Below are positions 9,066 through 19,200 of a DNA stretch of 64,000 bases, one piece after another. The DNA comes from Gammaproteobacteria bacterium. GTDB taxonomy: Bacteria > Pseudomonadota > Gammaproteobacteria > Pseudomonadales > Azotimanducaceae. The position numbers and the translations under genes were made by a program. Numbering within the stretch: position 1 is the stretch's first letter; every line of letters starts with the position of its first letter. The stretch covers positions 1,083,721 through 1,147,720 of the forward strand of contig JAPOXV010000026.1 of assembly GCA_026706935.1 (NCBI GenBank). The letters are read 5' to 3'. The notes under the pieces are model-generated. The model did not search any database. It was not told the DNA's origin and saw only the letters and a list, made by a program, of their open reading frames with translations.

Positions 9066-9073
9066 GCTATACT
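9066..9073 (+). promoter_or_regulatory. Possible extended -10 promoter for the MDR dehydrogenase
   Basis: TGCTATACT is an extended -10 element (TG-N-TATACT) 83 bases before the dehydrogenase start. I see no good -35 box at the expected distance, which extended -10 promoters do not need. It is the only strong candidate in the divergent gap. Prediction only. Confidence 0.3.
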
Positions 9074-9155
9074 GATGGAGCATTTGCTGCACTCGTTACG
9101 CATTGGACATGCTGTTGCTTGCAGCTCAAACATAGAGAACTGAAGGTACCGCACG

Positions 9156-10100
9156 ATGAAGTACAAGAACATTCGATATTCGCCCAGTGGTGGTGCAGAA
9201 TTTGTTGAGCTCGAGATCGACGATCCAGGTCCAGGTCAGGTGCAGGTCGAAAACACCGCTTGTGGGATTTGTTCATGGGATTTACAGACGTTCAGAGTTG
9301 GATCGAACGCGGGTGCGACCGCGCCTCCGGGTCACGAGGGCGTTGGATACGTGACGAAGTTAGGACCAGGCGTCACGGACATAGAAATCGGTCAGCGCGT
9401 CGCGGGAGGTGGATTCGGTCGCTATCGAAACGCGCCGGCTCGCAGTCTTTACAAGATTCCGGATTCAAATCTTGCTGACCAGCATTGGGTTGTGGAACCT
9501 GCGTCTTGTGTCGTCACGGGAATAGACTGCTGCCGGATCAAGGTTGGCGAACGGTTGGCCATGGTTGGTTGTGGTTTCATGGGCTTAATGTTCGTTCAAG
9601 GGCTTCAGGGAATGGGGCTGGATCAACTCATAGCATTAGATGTCGACAACCGTCGCTTGGAGCTTGCGAAGGAGTTCGGTGCGACCGAAGCGCACAACGT
9701 AACCGCGGATGGATTCGATGAAGTAAAACGTGATCTACAAGGTCGTGGGATCGACGTTGTCGTCGATACGAGCGGCGCACAGTCCGGCTTAGATTTGGCG
9801 ACAGATATCGTCAGACGTGCCGGACTAATCAATCTATTTGGATGGATCAAAGGAACGGAAGCAACCTTTAACCCGTCGACGTGGCACGGGAAAGCGATTT
9901 CGCTCGTGAACTCCTCACCGGCTGCGCAACTCCGTGATCCGTTTCCTCCCGCGATTCGCCTCATTCAGAACGGCGTCATTGATTTAAGACCTTTGGTGAC
10001 TCACGTCGTACCCATTGACGAATTTCCTTCGTTTATGAGCGAAGCGACCACAGGTCAAGTAGATGGCTATATTAAAGGCGTGATCACTACTGGAGCGTAG
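9156..10100 (+). CDS. Zinc-type MDR alcohol dehydrogenase-like oxidoreductase, short form
   Basis: A 314-residue medium-chain dehydrogenase/reductase. The catalytic zinc site is recognisable: CGICSWDLQTF near residues 35-45 gives the Cys, PPGHEGVGYVTKLG near 56-69 gives His-Glu, and the following GVTDIEIGQRVAGG is the usual strand. The NAD(P)-binding Rossmann segment is MVGCGFMGLMFVQGLQ near 133-148, with an acidic LDVDNRR at the end of the second strand, suggesting NAD preference. The four-Cys structural zinc lobe normally found after residue 85 is missing, which explains the short length (relatives are 340-380 residues). Probable oxidation of a polyol or secondary alcohol; substrate unknown. 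Confidence 0.84.
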   Translation: MKYKNIRYSPSGGAEFVELEIDDPGPGQVQVENTACGICSWDLQTFRVGSNAGATAPPGHEGVGYVTKLGPGVTDIEIGQRVAGGGFGRYRNAPARSLYKIPDSNLADQHWVVEPASCVVTGIDCCRIKVGERLAMVGCGFMGLMFVQGLQGMGLDQLIALDVDNRRLELAKEFGATEAHNVTADGFDEVKRDLQGRGIDVVVDTSGAQSGLDLATDIVRRAGLINLFGWIKGTEATFNPSTWHGKAISLVNSSPAAQLRDPFPPAIRLIQNGVIDLRPLVTHVVPIDEFPSFMSEATTGQVDGYIKGVITTGA

Positions 10101-10320
10101 TAATCGTCGTTTCGAGCGATAACGCGCGAAAACGGTCCGTGTATTGCCCGTTGAATTGACGCTTTAACTCTCCTTAAACAGAACGCAAGGTTCGAATTTA
10201 AGACGTCGGCAGAAATTGTTGAATTAGCAGATTCTCAATTAAGGAAAGTCGTTTTACAGTCACCGTAGTAATGTGGCGATCGACCGCGCTAGCGGTAGGG
10301 ACTTTTAGTTTGAAGGTAAT

Positions 10321-11556
10321 TCATGTCGATTCGGCGGACTCTGGTTCGACCACGACACCATCCGCCATAAACTCATCGATTATTGACGTCTCATAACCGA
10401 GCTCATTGAGTACTTCTCTTGAATGCTCGCCGAGTTCGGGCGCGAGTTTCATCTTCACATGGTTGACGCCAGATACCTGGACGGGATGATTCACAACGAG
10501 TGGTAGCTCGATTCCAGGATCCTTTGGTTTCGAAACCATTCGATTCAATAGTATTTGTGAATCCGTTGGTGTTTCTTCGACAATACCTATTCGATTGATC
10601 GGCACATCGAATTCCGCAAAGATCGCGAGCCACTCATCGGAAGACTTCGTTGAGATGATCGCTTGGATTCGTTCCCCTACTGCCTCCCGATGCTGATACA
10701 TAGAACGTGGTGTCTTATAGCGCTCATCCACAAGTAGATCTGTCGCGTCCATCGCTGTAAATGCGAGGTTCATCAACTCCTCGTTTCGGACCATGTTGAA
10801 CTGGAGCCAACGTCCATCCTTTGCTTGATATACGCGAAAGGAGAATCCAGGTCGTTCAGTTGCGGCGCGAGACTGTTGCATATCACCGCCTGCCATCACG
10901 CCCTGTGCAGTTGCAGAAATTGACCATAAACCATTTGCAAGTAGTGATGTTTGTACGAACGAGCCCTCGCCCGTACGCTCGCGTTTCAAGAGTGCTGTAA
11001 CGATGCCGGCATAGATCGAGACGGCTGTCGGGTGGTCTCCCATCCCTGGGAGGCCTTGAGTCGGAAGAGTACCTGGTTCTCGCATTAAATCCATCAATCC
11101 GCTCCTCGCCCAATACGCTAACTGATCAAAGCCTTTCCGGTCTCTCTCCTCGCCGAGTTCACCGTATGCTGTCAATGACGCATATATCAGATTTGGGTTC
11201 GATGGCTTTACATCGTCGTAACTGAGTTTGAAGCTTTCACGGCTAGGGTAGGGCATATTGGTGATGAACACATCGCATTGTGCGATGAGTTCATGCATGA
11301 CCTTCAGTCCGCGCGGGTCTTTTAAATCCAATCCGATGCTGCGCTTGTTGCGACCGTCCATTTGCCACATGTAGTTCTCTCCGCCAGGATCGGTATCTGG
11401 CATGTTTGATAGCCATCGCAACATATCGCCTCGGCGCGGTTCCTCAATCTTTATCACGTCCGCGCCAAAATCGGCCATCATCATTGCTGCTGCGGGTCCT
11501 GCGATGACTGTCGCTGCGTCGATAACTTTCAATCCCTGAAAAAGGTACTGGTCCAT
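10321..11556 (-). CDS. CaiB/BaiF-type class III CoA-transferase
   Basis: A 411-residue family III acyl-CoA transferase. The N-terminus LFQGLKVIDAATVIAGPAA and the VIKIEEPRRGDMLR segment near residues 35-48 are characteristic, as is LDLKDPRGLKVMHEL near 76-90. The catalytic Asp region is GMGDHPTAVSIYAGIV near residue 171. These enzymes move CoA between carboxylic acids through a covalent Asp anhydride, usually to activate a substrate for beta-oxidation or a related degradation route. The gene is divergent from the Rieske oxygenase on the right, which would fit a joint catabolic role, but the carboxylic acid is unknown. Length is normal for the family. Confidence 0.88.
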   Translation of the reverse strand: MDQYLFQGLKVIDAATVIAGPAAAMMMADFGADVIKIEEPRRGDMLRWLSNMPDTDPGGENYMWQMDGRNKRSIGLDLKDPRGLKVMHELIAQCDVFITNMPYPSRESFKLSYDDVKPSNPNLIYASLTAYGELGEERDRKGFDQLAYWARSGLMDLMREPGTLPTQGLPGMGDHPTAVSIYAGIVTALLKRERTGEGSFVQTSLLANGLWSISATAQGVMAGGDMQQSRAATERPGFSFRVYQAKDGRWLQFNMVRNEELMNLAFTAMDATDLLVDERYKTPRSMYQHREAVGERIQAIISTKSSDEWLAIFAEFDVPINRIGIVEETPTDSQILLNRMVSKPKDPGIELPLVVNHPVQVSGVNHVKMKLAPELGEHSREVLNELGYETSIIDEFMADGVVVEPESAEST

Positions 11557-11682
11557 CGGATAGTCGTTACCGAATCTGGCAAAAGGAGGTTGTGAATGTT
11601 ATTGTCAGACCGAAGACTGCTATTTGCGCGCTACCATTGACGTATGCGTAGACTTTCCGCACTTTTTAAGGCTTAAATTAAC

Positions 11683-12873
11683 ATGCTTAAGGAAGAAAAA
11701 CGACGCGTTCTCCGAGTTTTGAGAGATGGTATCGCTAACGGTACTACCCACTTTACCGATGGAATCGTTCGAAGTCCGGTGGATGACTTCACTTCGCAAG
11801 AGTTGCTGACTCAGGAACAGCAAATCTTCTTCAAGGATACGCCACTATTTGTTGGACTGACGTCGGACCTTCCGAAAAGCGGGAATTACAAAGTCGAGAC
11901 GATCAACGATACGTCCATATTGTTCGTCCGGGATCCGACGGGGAGATTTCGGGCATTTGCAAACGTTTGTCGGCATCGAGGTGCGCAAGTCGTCCCAGAC
12001 GGTAAAGGGCGTGCAGAGCGCTTCAGTTGCCCTTTCCATGCATGGACCTACACCACCGAAGGTCGATTAATCGCTGTAAATCGTGAAAGCAGTTTTGGTC
12101 CCGTTTGCAAAGAAGAGTATCCACTCGTTGAACTCCCGGCGGCGGAGAAATATGGAATGCTCTGGTGCAAGTCGAGCCCTGGTGGCAAGGTAGACGTAGA
12201 TGATTGTCTCGGCGGCCTCGGCGAGGAAATGGGCGCTTGGGGACTGGACAAGATGGCACATTCGTCCGATCAAGTTATCGACGCCAAAGCGAATTGGAAA
12301 CTCGTGCTCGATACGTTCGGAGAAAACTATCACTTTGATGTGCTCCACCGCAACTCACTCGCGCCTCAGATTAAAGGCAATCTGCAAACCCATGACATCT
12401 TTGGTATGAATTACCGAATGGTGTTTGCGTACCAGAACTGGGAACGAATCGTCGCCGATATTCCGAACGAAGAAGATTGGCCGTTCTTTTCCTTAACGCT
12501 GACAGTTTATTTCATATACCCCAATGCCATCCTCTTGGTAGATTACGCAGGGTGTGACGTCTTACGGATGCATCCCGTAGGGGATTCAACTAGTAAATCC
12601 AATACGTATCACAGTTGGTATCTGTCGCCGAGGTTCGTTGAAGCTCACGAAGAACATGGTGTTAAAGTCAATACTGACGAAAAGTTCCACGGTTTTAATT
12701 CCATCATTCGGAATGAAGACTATCTTGTTGCGGAGTCCACGCAGCGGAGTGCCAACAGCGGCGCGATATCACATGTGTTGTTTGGTCGCAATGAACCTGC
12801 GCTGCACCATTACCACAACGCGCATCGTCGTGGGCTAAATCGACCAGCATTGGAACCAATTGCGGCGGGCTGA
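11683..12873 (+). CDS. Rieske non-heme iron oxygenase, alpha subunit
   Basis: A 396-residue ring-hydroxylating-type oxygenase. The [2Fe-2S] ligands are Cys96-x-His98 and Cys116-x2-His119 (NVCRHRGAQ and SCPFHAW). The mononuclear iron site is in DTFGENYHFDVLHRNS near residues 211-226, giving the Asn/Glu-x-x-His-x4-His pattern. The C-terminal half is the START-like catalytic domain. Such enzymes use electrons from a separate ferredoxin or reductase to hydroxylate or demethylate substrates; no reductase gene is adjacent, so it must share one from elsewhere. It may work with the divergently transcribed CoA-transferase. Substrate unknown; carnitine- or betaine-type oxygenases share this layout, but that link is only a possibility. 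Confidence 0.88.
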   Translation: MLKEEKRRVLRVLRDGIANGTTHFTDGIVRSPVDDFTSQELLTQEQQIFFKDTPLFVGLTSDLPKSGNYKVETINDTSILFVRDPTGRFRAFANVCRHRGAQVVPDGKGRAERFSCPFHAWTYTTEGRLIAVNRESSFGPVCKEEYPLVELPAAEKYGMLWCKSSPGGKVDVDDCLGGLGEEMGAWGLDKMAHSSDQVIDAKANWKLVLDTFGENYHFDVLHRNSLAPQIKGNLQTHDIFGMNYRMVFAYQNWERIVADIPNEEDWPFFSLTLTVYFIYPNAILLVDYAGCDVLRMHPVGDSTSKSNTYHSWYLSPRFVEAHEEHGVKVNTDEKFHGFNSIIRNEDYLVAESTQRSANSGAISHVLFGRNEPALHHYHNAHRRGLNRPALEPIAAG

Positions 12874-13248
12874 TATAGTAAAACGTAGTTCTCGAATAAC
12901 AGACAACCGCCGTTTAGTTTTCTCGGTGGATTTGTTGATCGATCCACAACGGGTCGACGAAACAACAGTATGTTGTCTGAAACGCCCATGTCGCGGATTG
13001 ACAGGATCGGACGAAGTCGCTAGCCAGCTGCATTGAGCGCATGCGCAAGGTCGCATGTGCAATTTGTAGTCCAGACTCTGGTCGCACAGATGTGGGTGTC
13101 ATGTCCTCACATCATTGCGCAGTGGCTAAAGTCGGTACATTCGTGCTCGATGAAAAGTGACTCACTCAACGTGCATCCATTGTGCTCAGTAGATCGAATC
13201 ATGATGTCGAATGTACAGTTCTCGCATATCTAGTAACGAAATGGCCAT
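12874..13248. other. Intergenic between the Rieske oxygenase and ppc
   Basis: About 375 bases on the upstream side of ppc. Open frames here are short and have no recognisable protein. I could not find a convincing -35/-10 pair, riboswitch or terminator hairpin. The ppc promoter should lie here. Confidence 0.5.
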
Positions 13249-15849
13249 ATGACGCAACACGACGCTACGGGACGGTCGTTTGACGCAATTCCTGATCAGT
13301 TACGAAGCGACGTGCGATTACTCGGCGACATCCTTGGTGAAGTGATCGCAGACGCGCGAGGATCGGATTTCGTTGACATTATCGAAGGTATTCGAGCCGT
13401 GGCTAAGCGGGTACGGGATCCTCAAGAAGGTTCGTTGCAACCTCTTGCTGCGGTGTTAGAGACGATCCCAGAAGACCAGTTGATTGACGTTGCACGTGCA
13501 TTCAATCAGTTTCTAAATCTTGCCAATGTTGCGGAACAACGGTACAACACGAAGGACTTCGAACATAGTTTCAAATCGGCATGGATCGAACTACAGGAGC
13601 GATTCGGTGACGAATTGAGCGCCATCCTTCGAGACGTGCGGATCGAACTTGTGCTTACCGCACATCCCACTGAAGTGTTGCGTCGCACACTGATTCGAAA
13701 ATACGAAGCAATCTCAGGCGCACTGGACGAGTACCACCATTCAGGCGGACAGTCGGCGTTGCGTCGTCTCATTGCTGAGGTATGGCACACTGATGAAATA
13801 CGTCAGCAACGACCTACGCCTCAGGATGAAGCGAAATGGGGATTTGCCGTAATCGAACACTCACTGTGGGACGCCGTACCAAAGATCTTACGTCATATTG
13901 ACGATGCTCTTCTTGCTGGAGGCAGTCCGCGCCTTTCTCTCGATGCGTGCTTATTTTCGTTTTCGTCGTGGATGGGCGGTGACCGAGATGGCAACCCGAA
14001 TGTCACGGCCGAAACCACCCAAGACGTACTGCGTTTAGCTCGGTGGATGGCGGCTGACCTTTTTTTAAGAGATGTCAATGTACTCATTGACTCTCTTTCG
14101 ATGAATGCTTGTAACGATGAATTGGTTGAACGTGTCGGTCCAGTACATGAACCCTATCGCGCGGTGCTACGCGAACTTCGATCCAAGCTTGAATCTACGC
14201 GCGAAGAAGCGGAGTTTCGACATTCAAACACGGACAACCTTGTTAACTCGAAAGAAGAATTGCTTGAACCTTTGCTCGCATGTCATCGTTCTTTAGTTGA
14301 ATGTGAACTTGATTCGATTGCGAATGGACCACTGCTCGACACGATCCGTCGAGCGAACTGTTTCGGCATTAGTCTCTGCTCACTCGACATTCGCCAAGAT
14401 GCAGCGCGCCATCGCGACGTGTTTGAGGAGTTGATCGAGTATTTCGGCGACGATGCTAGATCCTATGAACAATGGTCGGAAGAAGAGAAAACCGCGTTTT
14501 TGTTACGCGAACTAGCGAGCAATCGGCCTCTCATACCTCGAGATTGGCGACCGAGCGCGGAGGTCTCAGAGGTTCTAAGAACCTTCAAAACGATCGAACA
14601 AGAAACGCACGAAGGTCTCGCGAACTACGTAATCTCAATGGCGGAACAACCTAGCGACGTACTACACGTCGCGTTGTTGATGAAAGAATTCGTTGGCTAT
14701 CAAAAAATGCCAATCGTGCCTCTGCTTGAGACGTTAGATGATTTGAACAATGCGGAGACCTTACTAGAGACTCTCTTGAGTAAGCCTTGGTATCAGGACT
14801 GCATCGCGGAACAAGGGAACCGGCTGCAAATCATGATCGGCTATTCAGATTCCGCAAAAGACGTGGGCCAGTTCGCGGCGGCGTGGGCGCAATTTCGCGC
14901 ACAGGAACTATTGAGTAAAGTCGCGCAGCGTTATGGTGTTTCGCTAACTCTGTTCCACGGACGAGGGGGTACGGTTGGACGAGGTGGAGGTCCGGCGCAT
15001 GAAGCGATCATGTCACAACCAGCTGGCTCCATTCGCGGGCGACTACGCGTCACTGAACAAGGCGAAATGATCCGTTTTAAACTCGGCAATCCAAACATCG
15101 CGCTACACACGTTAAGCCGTTACCTATTCTCGACCGTCGAAGCGACGCTTTCGCCAGCGAAGCCTCCTACACCAACCATGCGGAAGGTAGTCGACAAACT
15201 GAGTGCGGACGCGATGCTCAACTATAGGAACGAGGTTTCAACGCAACTATTCGTTGAAACGTTTGACGCAGTTACTCCTGAAGCGGAACTAGCGGAACTG
15301 GCGATTGGTAGTCGGCCTAGCCGCCGAAAACATGCGAGTGACGTATTTGCGCTTCGCGCCATTCCCTGGGTATTCGCGTGGACGCAGGTAAGACTGATGC
15401 TTCCCGCTTGGCTTGGCTATTCGCCAGTGGTTGATGCATTAAGCAACAGCCGTGAGCAATTCAGTGAACTTCTGACGTGGCCATTCTTCCGATCACAGAT
15501 GGAGTTGCTGGAAATGATCTTGGCTAAGTCGGAATCAGAAATCATCGTGCAGTATCGAGACAAACTCGCGCACGGTGAGCACGCTCAAAAGACGAGCGAT
15601 TTGATTGATGAATTGGAGACGTTAAAGGAGCGGTTTCTTCAGCTCATCGGCAGTTCGAGCTTGCTCGCAACCCAGACAGAACTCAAGGAGTCTCTGCAGG
15701 TTCGCAATACTTATCTGGATCCGTTGCATTTGTTACAAGCCGAGCTACTCTATCGCCGTCGCGCATTAAATGATCGAAGTGAAACGATTAACCGTGCGTT
15801 GAAGGTAACGATGGCGGGGATATCGAGCGGCTTGCGCAACACCGGTTGA
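13249..15849 (+). CDS. ppc: Phosphoenolpyruvate carboxylase
   Basis: An 866-residue bacterial PEP carboxylase, which makes oxaloacetate from PEP and bicarbonate to refill the TCA cycle. All catalytic blocks are present: VLTAHPTEVLRRT with catalytic His139, WMGGDRDGNPNVT near residues 240-252, IMIGYSDSAKDVG near 526-538, LFHGRGGTVGRGGGP near 567-581 and the PEP-binding SQPAGSIRGRLRVTEQGE segment after it. The protein ends in RNTG; the family's C-terminal Gly is required for activity and is kept. Length is slightly below the usual 880-930. It stands alone with long flanking gaps, so it is probably its own transcription unit. Confidence 0.95.
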   Translation: MTQHDATGRSFDAIPDQLRSDVRLLGDILGEVIADARGSDFVDIIEGIRAVAKRVRDPQEGSLQPLAAVLETIPEDQLIDVARAFNQFLNLANVAEQRYNTKDFEHSFKSAWIELQERFGDELSAILRDVRIELVLTAHPTEVLRRTLIRKYEAISGALDEYHHSGGQSALRRLIAEVWHTDEIRQQRPTPQDEAKWGFAVIEHSLWDAVPKILRHIDDALLAGGSPRLSLDACLFSFSSWMGGDRDGNPNVTAETTQDVLRLARWMAADLFLRDVNVLIDSLSMNACNDELVERVGPVHEPYRAVLRELRSKLESTREEAEFRHSNTDNLVNSKEELLEPLLACHRSLVECELDSIANGPLLDTIRRANCFGISLCSLDIRQDAARHRDVFEELIEYFGDDARSYEQWSEEEKTAFLLRELASNRPLIPRDWRPSAEVSEVLRTFKTIEQETHEGLANYVISMAEQPSDVLHVALLMKEFVGYQKMPIVPLLETLDDLNNAETLLETLLSKPWYQDCIAEQGNRLQIMIGYSDSAKDVGQFAAAWAQFRAQELLSKVAQRYGVSLTLFHGRGGTVGRGGGPAHEAIMSQPAGSIRGRLRVTEQGEMIRFKLGNPNIALHTLSRYLFSTVEATLSPAKPPTPTMRKVVDKLSADAMLNYRNEVSTQLFVETFDAVTPEAELAELAIGSRPSRRKHASDVFALRAIPWVFAWTQVRLMLPAWLGYSPVVDALSNSREQFSELLTWPFFRSQMELLEMILAKSESEIIVQYRDKLAHGEHAQKTSDLIDELETLKERFLQLIGSSSLLATQTELKESLQVRNTYLDPLHLLQAELLYRRRALNDRSETINRALKVTMAGISSGLRNTG

Positions 15850-16288
15850 AATCGTACGACGGTCGGTTTAGAGGGCAGTGCATTCCAGTTGTTCCGGGCG
15901 TAGAAACGGCATCAACATGCGACTGACTACATGAGTTAAAACAGCATGATTTCTATACGTAATATTCCCGCCCCATGACACGATCACCTTAACGAGGAAA
16001 TCGGCGATAGTGTCGTAACTGCGACCTTACTTTCCTCAAGTGATTTCGTTCATTAATCAGTTCTCATTGGTTCGCGTGCTATGGCTAGGGCTGTGTCGGC
16101 GGTTCAAGTTCAAATTCGCATTTCTCGCAGTCCCGGAATTTCTCGTTTAGATTGCACGTGACCCGAATGGCGACGATTGCTTGATACGCGTTTGTATATC
16201 AACCTTATGTAGCTCACGATGCGTAAACAGATCGATTGTCAGTCATTGCGAACCTTCACCCGTAACCTCTTGTTTGAGGAGGAAAGAC
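15850..16288. other. Intergenic upstream of the glucan locus
   Basis: About 440 bases between ppc and the GH16 gene. The reading frame of GH16 stays open upstream to 16181, but that extension has no protein-like character and precedes a strong ribosome site, so I treat it as leader. No operator or riboswitch recognised. The promoter of the glucan locus should be here. Confidence 0.5.
16276..16283 (+). promoter_or_regulatory. Ribosome binding site that fixes a TTG start for GH16
   Basis: GAGGAGGA, an almost complete anti-16S match, ends five bases before a TTG at 16289. This TTG starts a protein with a normal lipoprotein signal. The upstream in-frame start at 16181 has no such site and would add 36 residues before the signal peptide. 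Confidence 0.7.
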
Positions 16289-19200
16289 TTGGTCTCTAAT
16301 CTGAATCAGCACGCCCGTTCTGTCATTACCAAGGGTATCTTGTCCGTAATTGCAATGGTCGCTACCGGTTTCCTGCTTATCGGGTGTGGTGGTGGTAATA
16401 CCGATCCGGCGCAAGGAGCTAACGAGCCTCTCAATCCCATAACACCAAAGGGGTGGGAGTTAGTTTGGTCGGATGAATTCGATGGCACGACTCTTGACAC
16501 GTCGAAGTGGAATATTCAAACCGGCGACGGTACCGCGGAAGGCATTCCAGGCTGGGGCAACAATGAACTACAGTCTTACCAAGCGGCAAACATCTCTGTC
16601 GGTGGCGGAAATCTAACGATTACCGCGAGAGAAGAATCGGTAGATGGTCGTGATTACACATCGGGTCGAATAAATACTGCCGAGAGAATGGACTTTACGT
16701 ATGGACGCGTTGAAGCTAGCGTTCATGCCGCGTCGGGACAAGGATTGTGGTCGGCTTTCTGGATGCTGCCGACGAATTCCGAATACGGGACCTGGGCCGC
16801 CGGCGGTGAGATTGACATTTTGGAGGTTTTCTCCAGGGATCCAACGCCGTTCACACAAGCCGCATTGCACTACGGCATGGCATGGCCACTCAATACGCTT
16901 GTCTATCAAAAATACGAAGGTGTTGACCCAGCGGACGGGTTCCATGTGTACGCAGTCGAGTGGGACGAACAGGAATTACGCTGGTTCGTCGATGGGACAC
17001 ACTATTTCACCGTCAATCGATCAACCTATTGGAATTACTACCTCAACCCAGAGACCAACGCGCACGAAGCCGGATCAGATTCTGCGCCGTTCGATCGACC
17101 GTTTCACCTGCTATTGAACCTTGCAGTTGGTGGCAATCTGCCAGGTACGCCAGTTGCGAGCTCTTTCCCTGGCGAACTGCGCGTCGATTACGTACGTGTT
17201 TACAAGTGCAATCTGGATGAAGTCACCGGCAGAGGATGCGACGGTTTTACCGATTACACCGATCCGTCAGTCGTAGCGCGACTTCCGCAGAAGGTCTTTA
17301 CGGCATCTTATGACTTGTACGTCGATTCTGCTGGACCCCTCACTTTCCCCAATACAGAAGACGTTGTTCCGCTTTCAATTGGGGTTTACGATGCGAATGG
17401 CGCACTCGTTTTTTCTGAAGTCGAAGCCGGTGACGATCGAGGTATGGTCATCGATATGCTGACATCCGGGGGAGGTAATTTCAATATCTTCCCGGCGAGC
17501 AACGAACGTCAAACACTATTCGGTATGGGAAGTGCATCGGATCCAGCGGACTATGCGGGCGAAGTCTCGTTTGACCTCTATGTCTTCAGTGAAGGCACGG
17601 ATGCGACGAGTGGCATCCAGGTTAAGCTAGATAGTGGATTCCCGGATTTAGGTTTCGTCGAGCTCGCAATCGCAGATCTACCGATGGATGAGTGGACGAC
17701 GATCACTGTGCAAATCAGCGACATTGCACACAATGCCAGTAATTTCGGTGGTGGTCCGGTCGATCTGTCTAATGTACTAAGTTTGTTTGTGTTGGAGCCG
17801 ACCGGGGCGGCGCACCTTCAGGTCGACAACATCCGCTTATCGTGCGCACATGTAAATCAGGACGATTGTGGCATCGCGCCACCTTCACCACCGCCGCCAC
17901 CATCAAGTGACCCATTTCTAGTTTACATCGATAGCGTAGACCCGGCATGGGATCGTGGTATTGGCGCTTCAGATTCAAGTACGGGTTGGAGCGACTACTT
18001 TGATGGTACGACGAGCAACAAGGTGCAGTGGCGTGAGATCGATGCTGATGATGCGGCACGAGGTAAGGTAATCGAGGTCACTTTCTCGGATCTCGATGCG
18101 CAAGGCGTCTGGTTCATTCAGTCGAGCATGGCAGTCGATTTGGCTGCATATGCCGGTGGCACTGTAAGTTTCGATATCAAGGTTGACGACTACAGCTCGA
18201 ACGAAGGCGGTATGACGATGAAGATCGATTGCTTCTTTCCCTGTACGAGTGGTGATCAAGTCATCGGTAAAGTTGGTGACGGCGAGTGGGAAACCGTCGA
18301 AGTTCCGGTTTCGCGACTATTGGGCGGCGGATTGAATCTTGCGTCAATCAATACAGGCATTGTGGTCTTTCCGATGGACCTCAGCTCACCCGTGACGTTC
18401 CAACTCGATAACGTGCAATGGTTGCCCGGCGAGCAAGACGTGATGCCGCCGCCACCGAGTGTTGGTACGGTGACGTTGTTCGACGATCAACTCGCCGAAG
18501 GCTGGGGGCTTTGGGACTGCTGCGGCGGCGCAACGTTCGGAGAAGTTGAAGACGAGACGCGCGGGAACGTTGTCGAACTGGTCTTTGGCGCGACGCCTAC
18601 CGTTGCAGGTTTTCAAGCTGTTGTTAGCGTGGATATCCTGCATCTGGCGAATGGCGCGCTGGAGTTCGATTTCAAGGAGGTAAGTCCTCCACCAGAAGGT
18701 TCAACTTGGCTCTTGAAGTTGGAGAGTGCAGGCGCGGCGACGTTTGCAGAAGTGGCGCTCACCCATGCAGGTAATCCTGAGCCAGGTCCCGAGTGGCAGC
18801 GCTATCGATTCTCGATAAGTGAAGACCTCGCTGGCTTAGACATCACCGCGCTTAAACTGCTGATGATCTTCCCGAATTGGGGCAATGCTGACGGTGCGAT
18901 CGGTCGCATCGACAACGTACGTTTCGTGCCCGAAAGAGCGTCACTCGAGCTGTACGGCGATGCACCTGCAGAAGGCTGGTTCCTTTGGGACTGTTGTGGT
19001 GCCGCGACATTTGCTGAGGTCGAGGACGATGAGGAACACGGTAACGTGATCGAGCTGTCATTTGGCGCAGGTGGCACCGTGACGGGATTACAGGCAGCGG
19101 TCGGGGTCGACGCGAGTTCGGCGACCGGCGGCGAACTGGTTTTCGAATTCAAGGAGGTTTCACCACCGCCCGAAGGTTCGGTGTGGCGCGTTAAACTCGA

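Noticed and set aside
10283-10296. Short stem ACCGC-GCTA-GCGGT between two convergent genes
   Set aside because: Only five base pairs with a weak T-rich tail; not enough to call a terminator.
16181-16288. Longer N-terminus for the GH16 gene
   Set aside because: A strong GAGGAGGA site precedes TTG 16289, which directly starts a lipoprotein signal; the upstream part is not protein-like.
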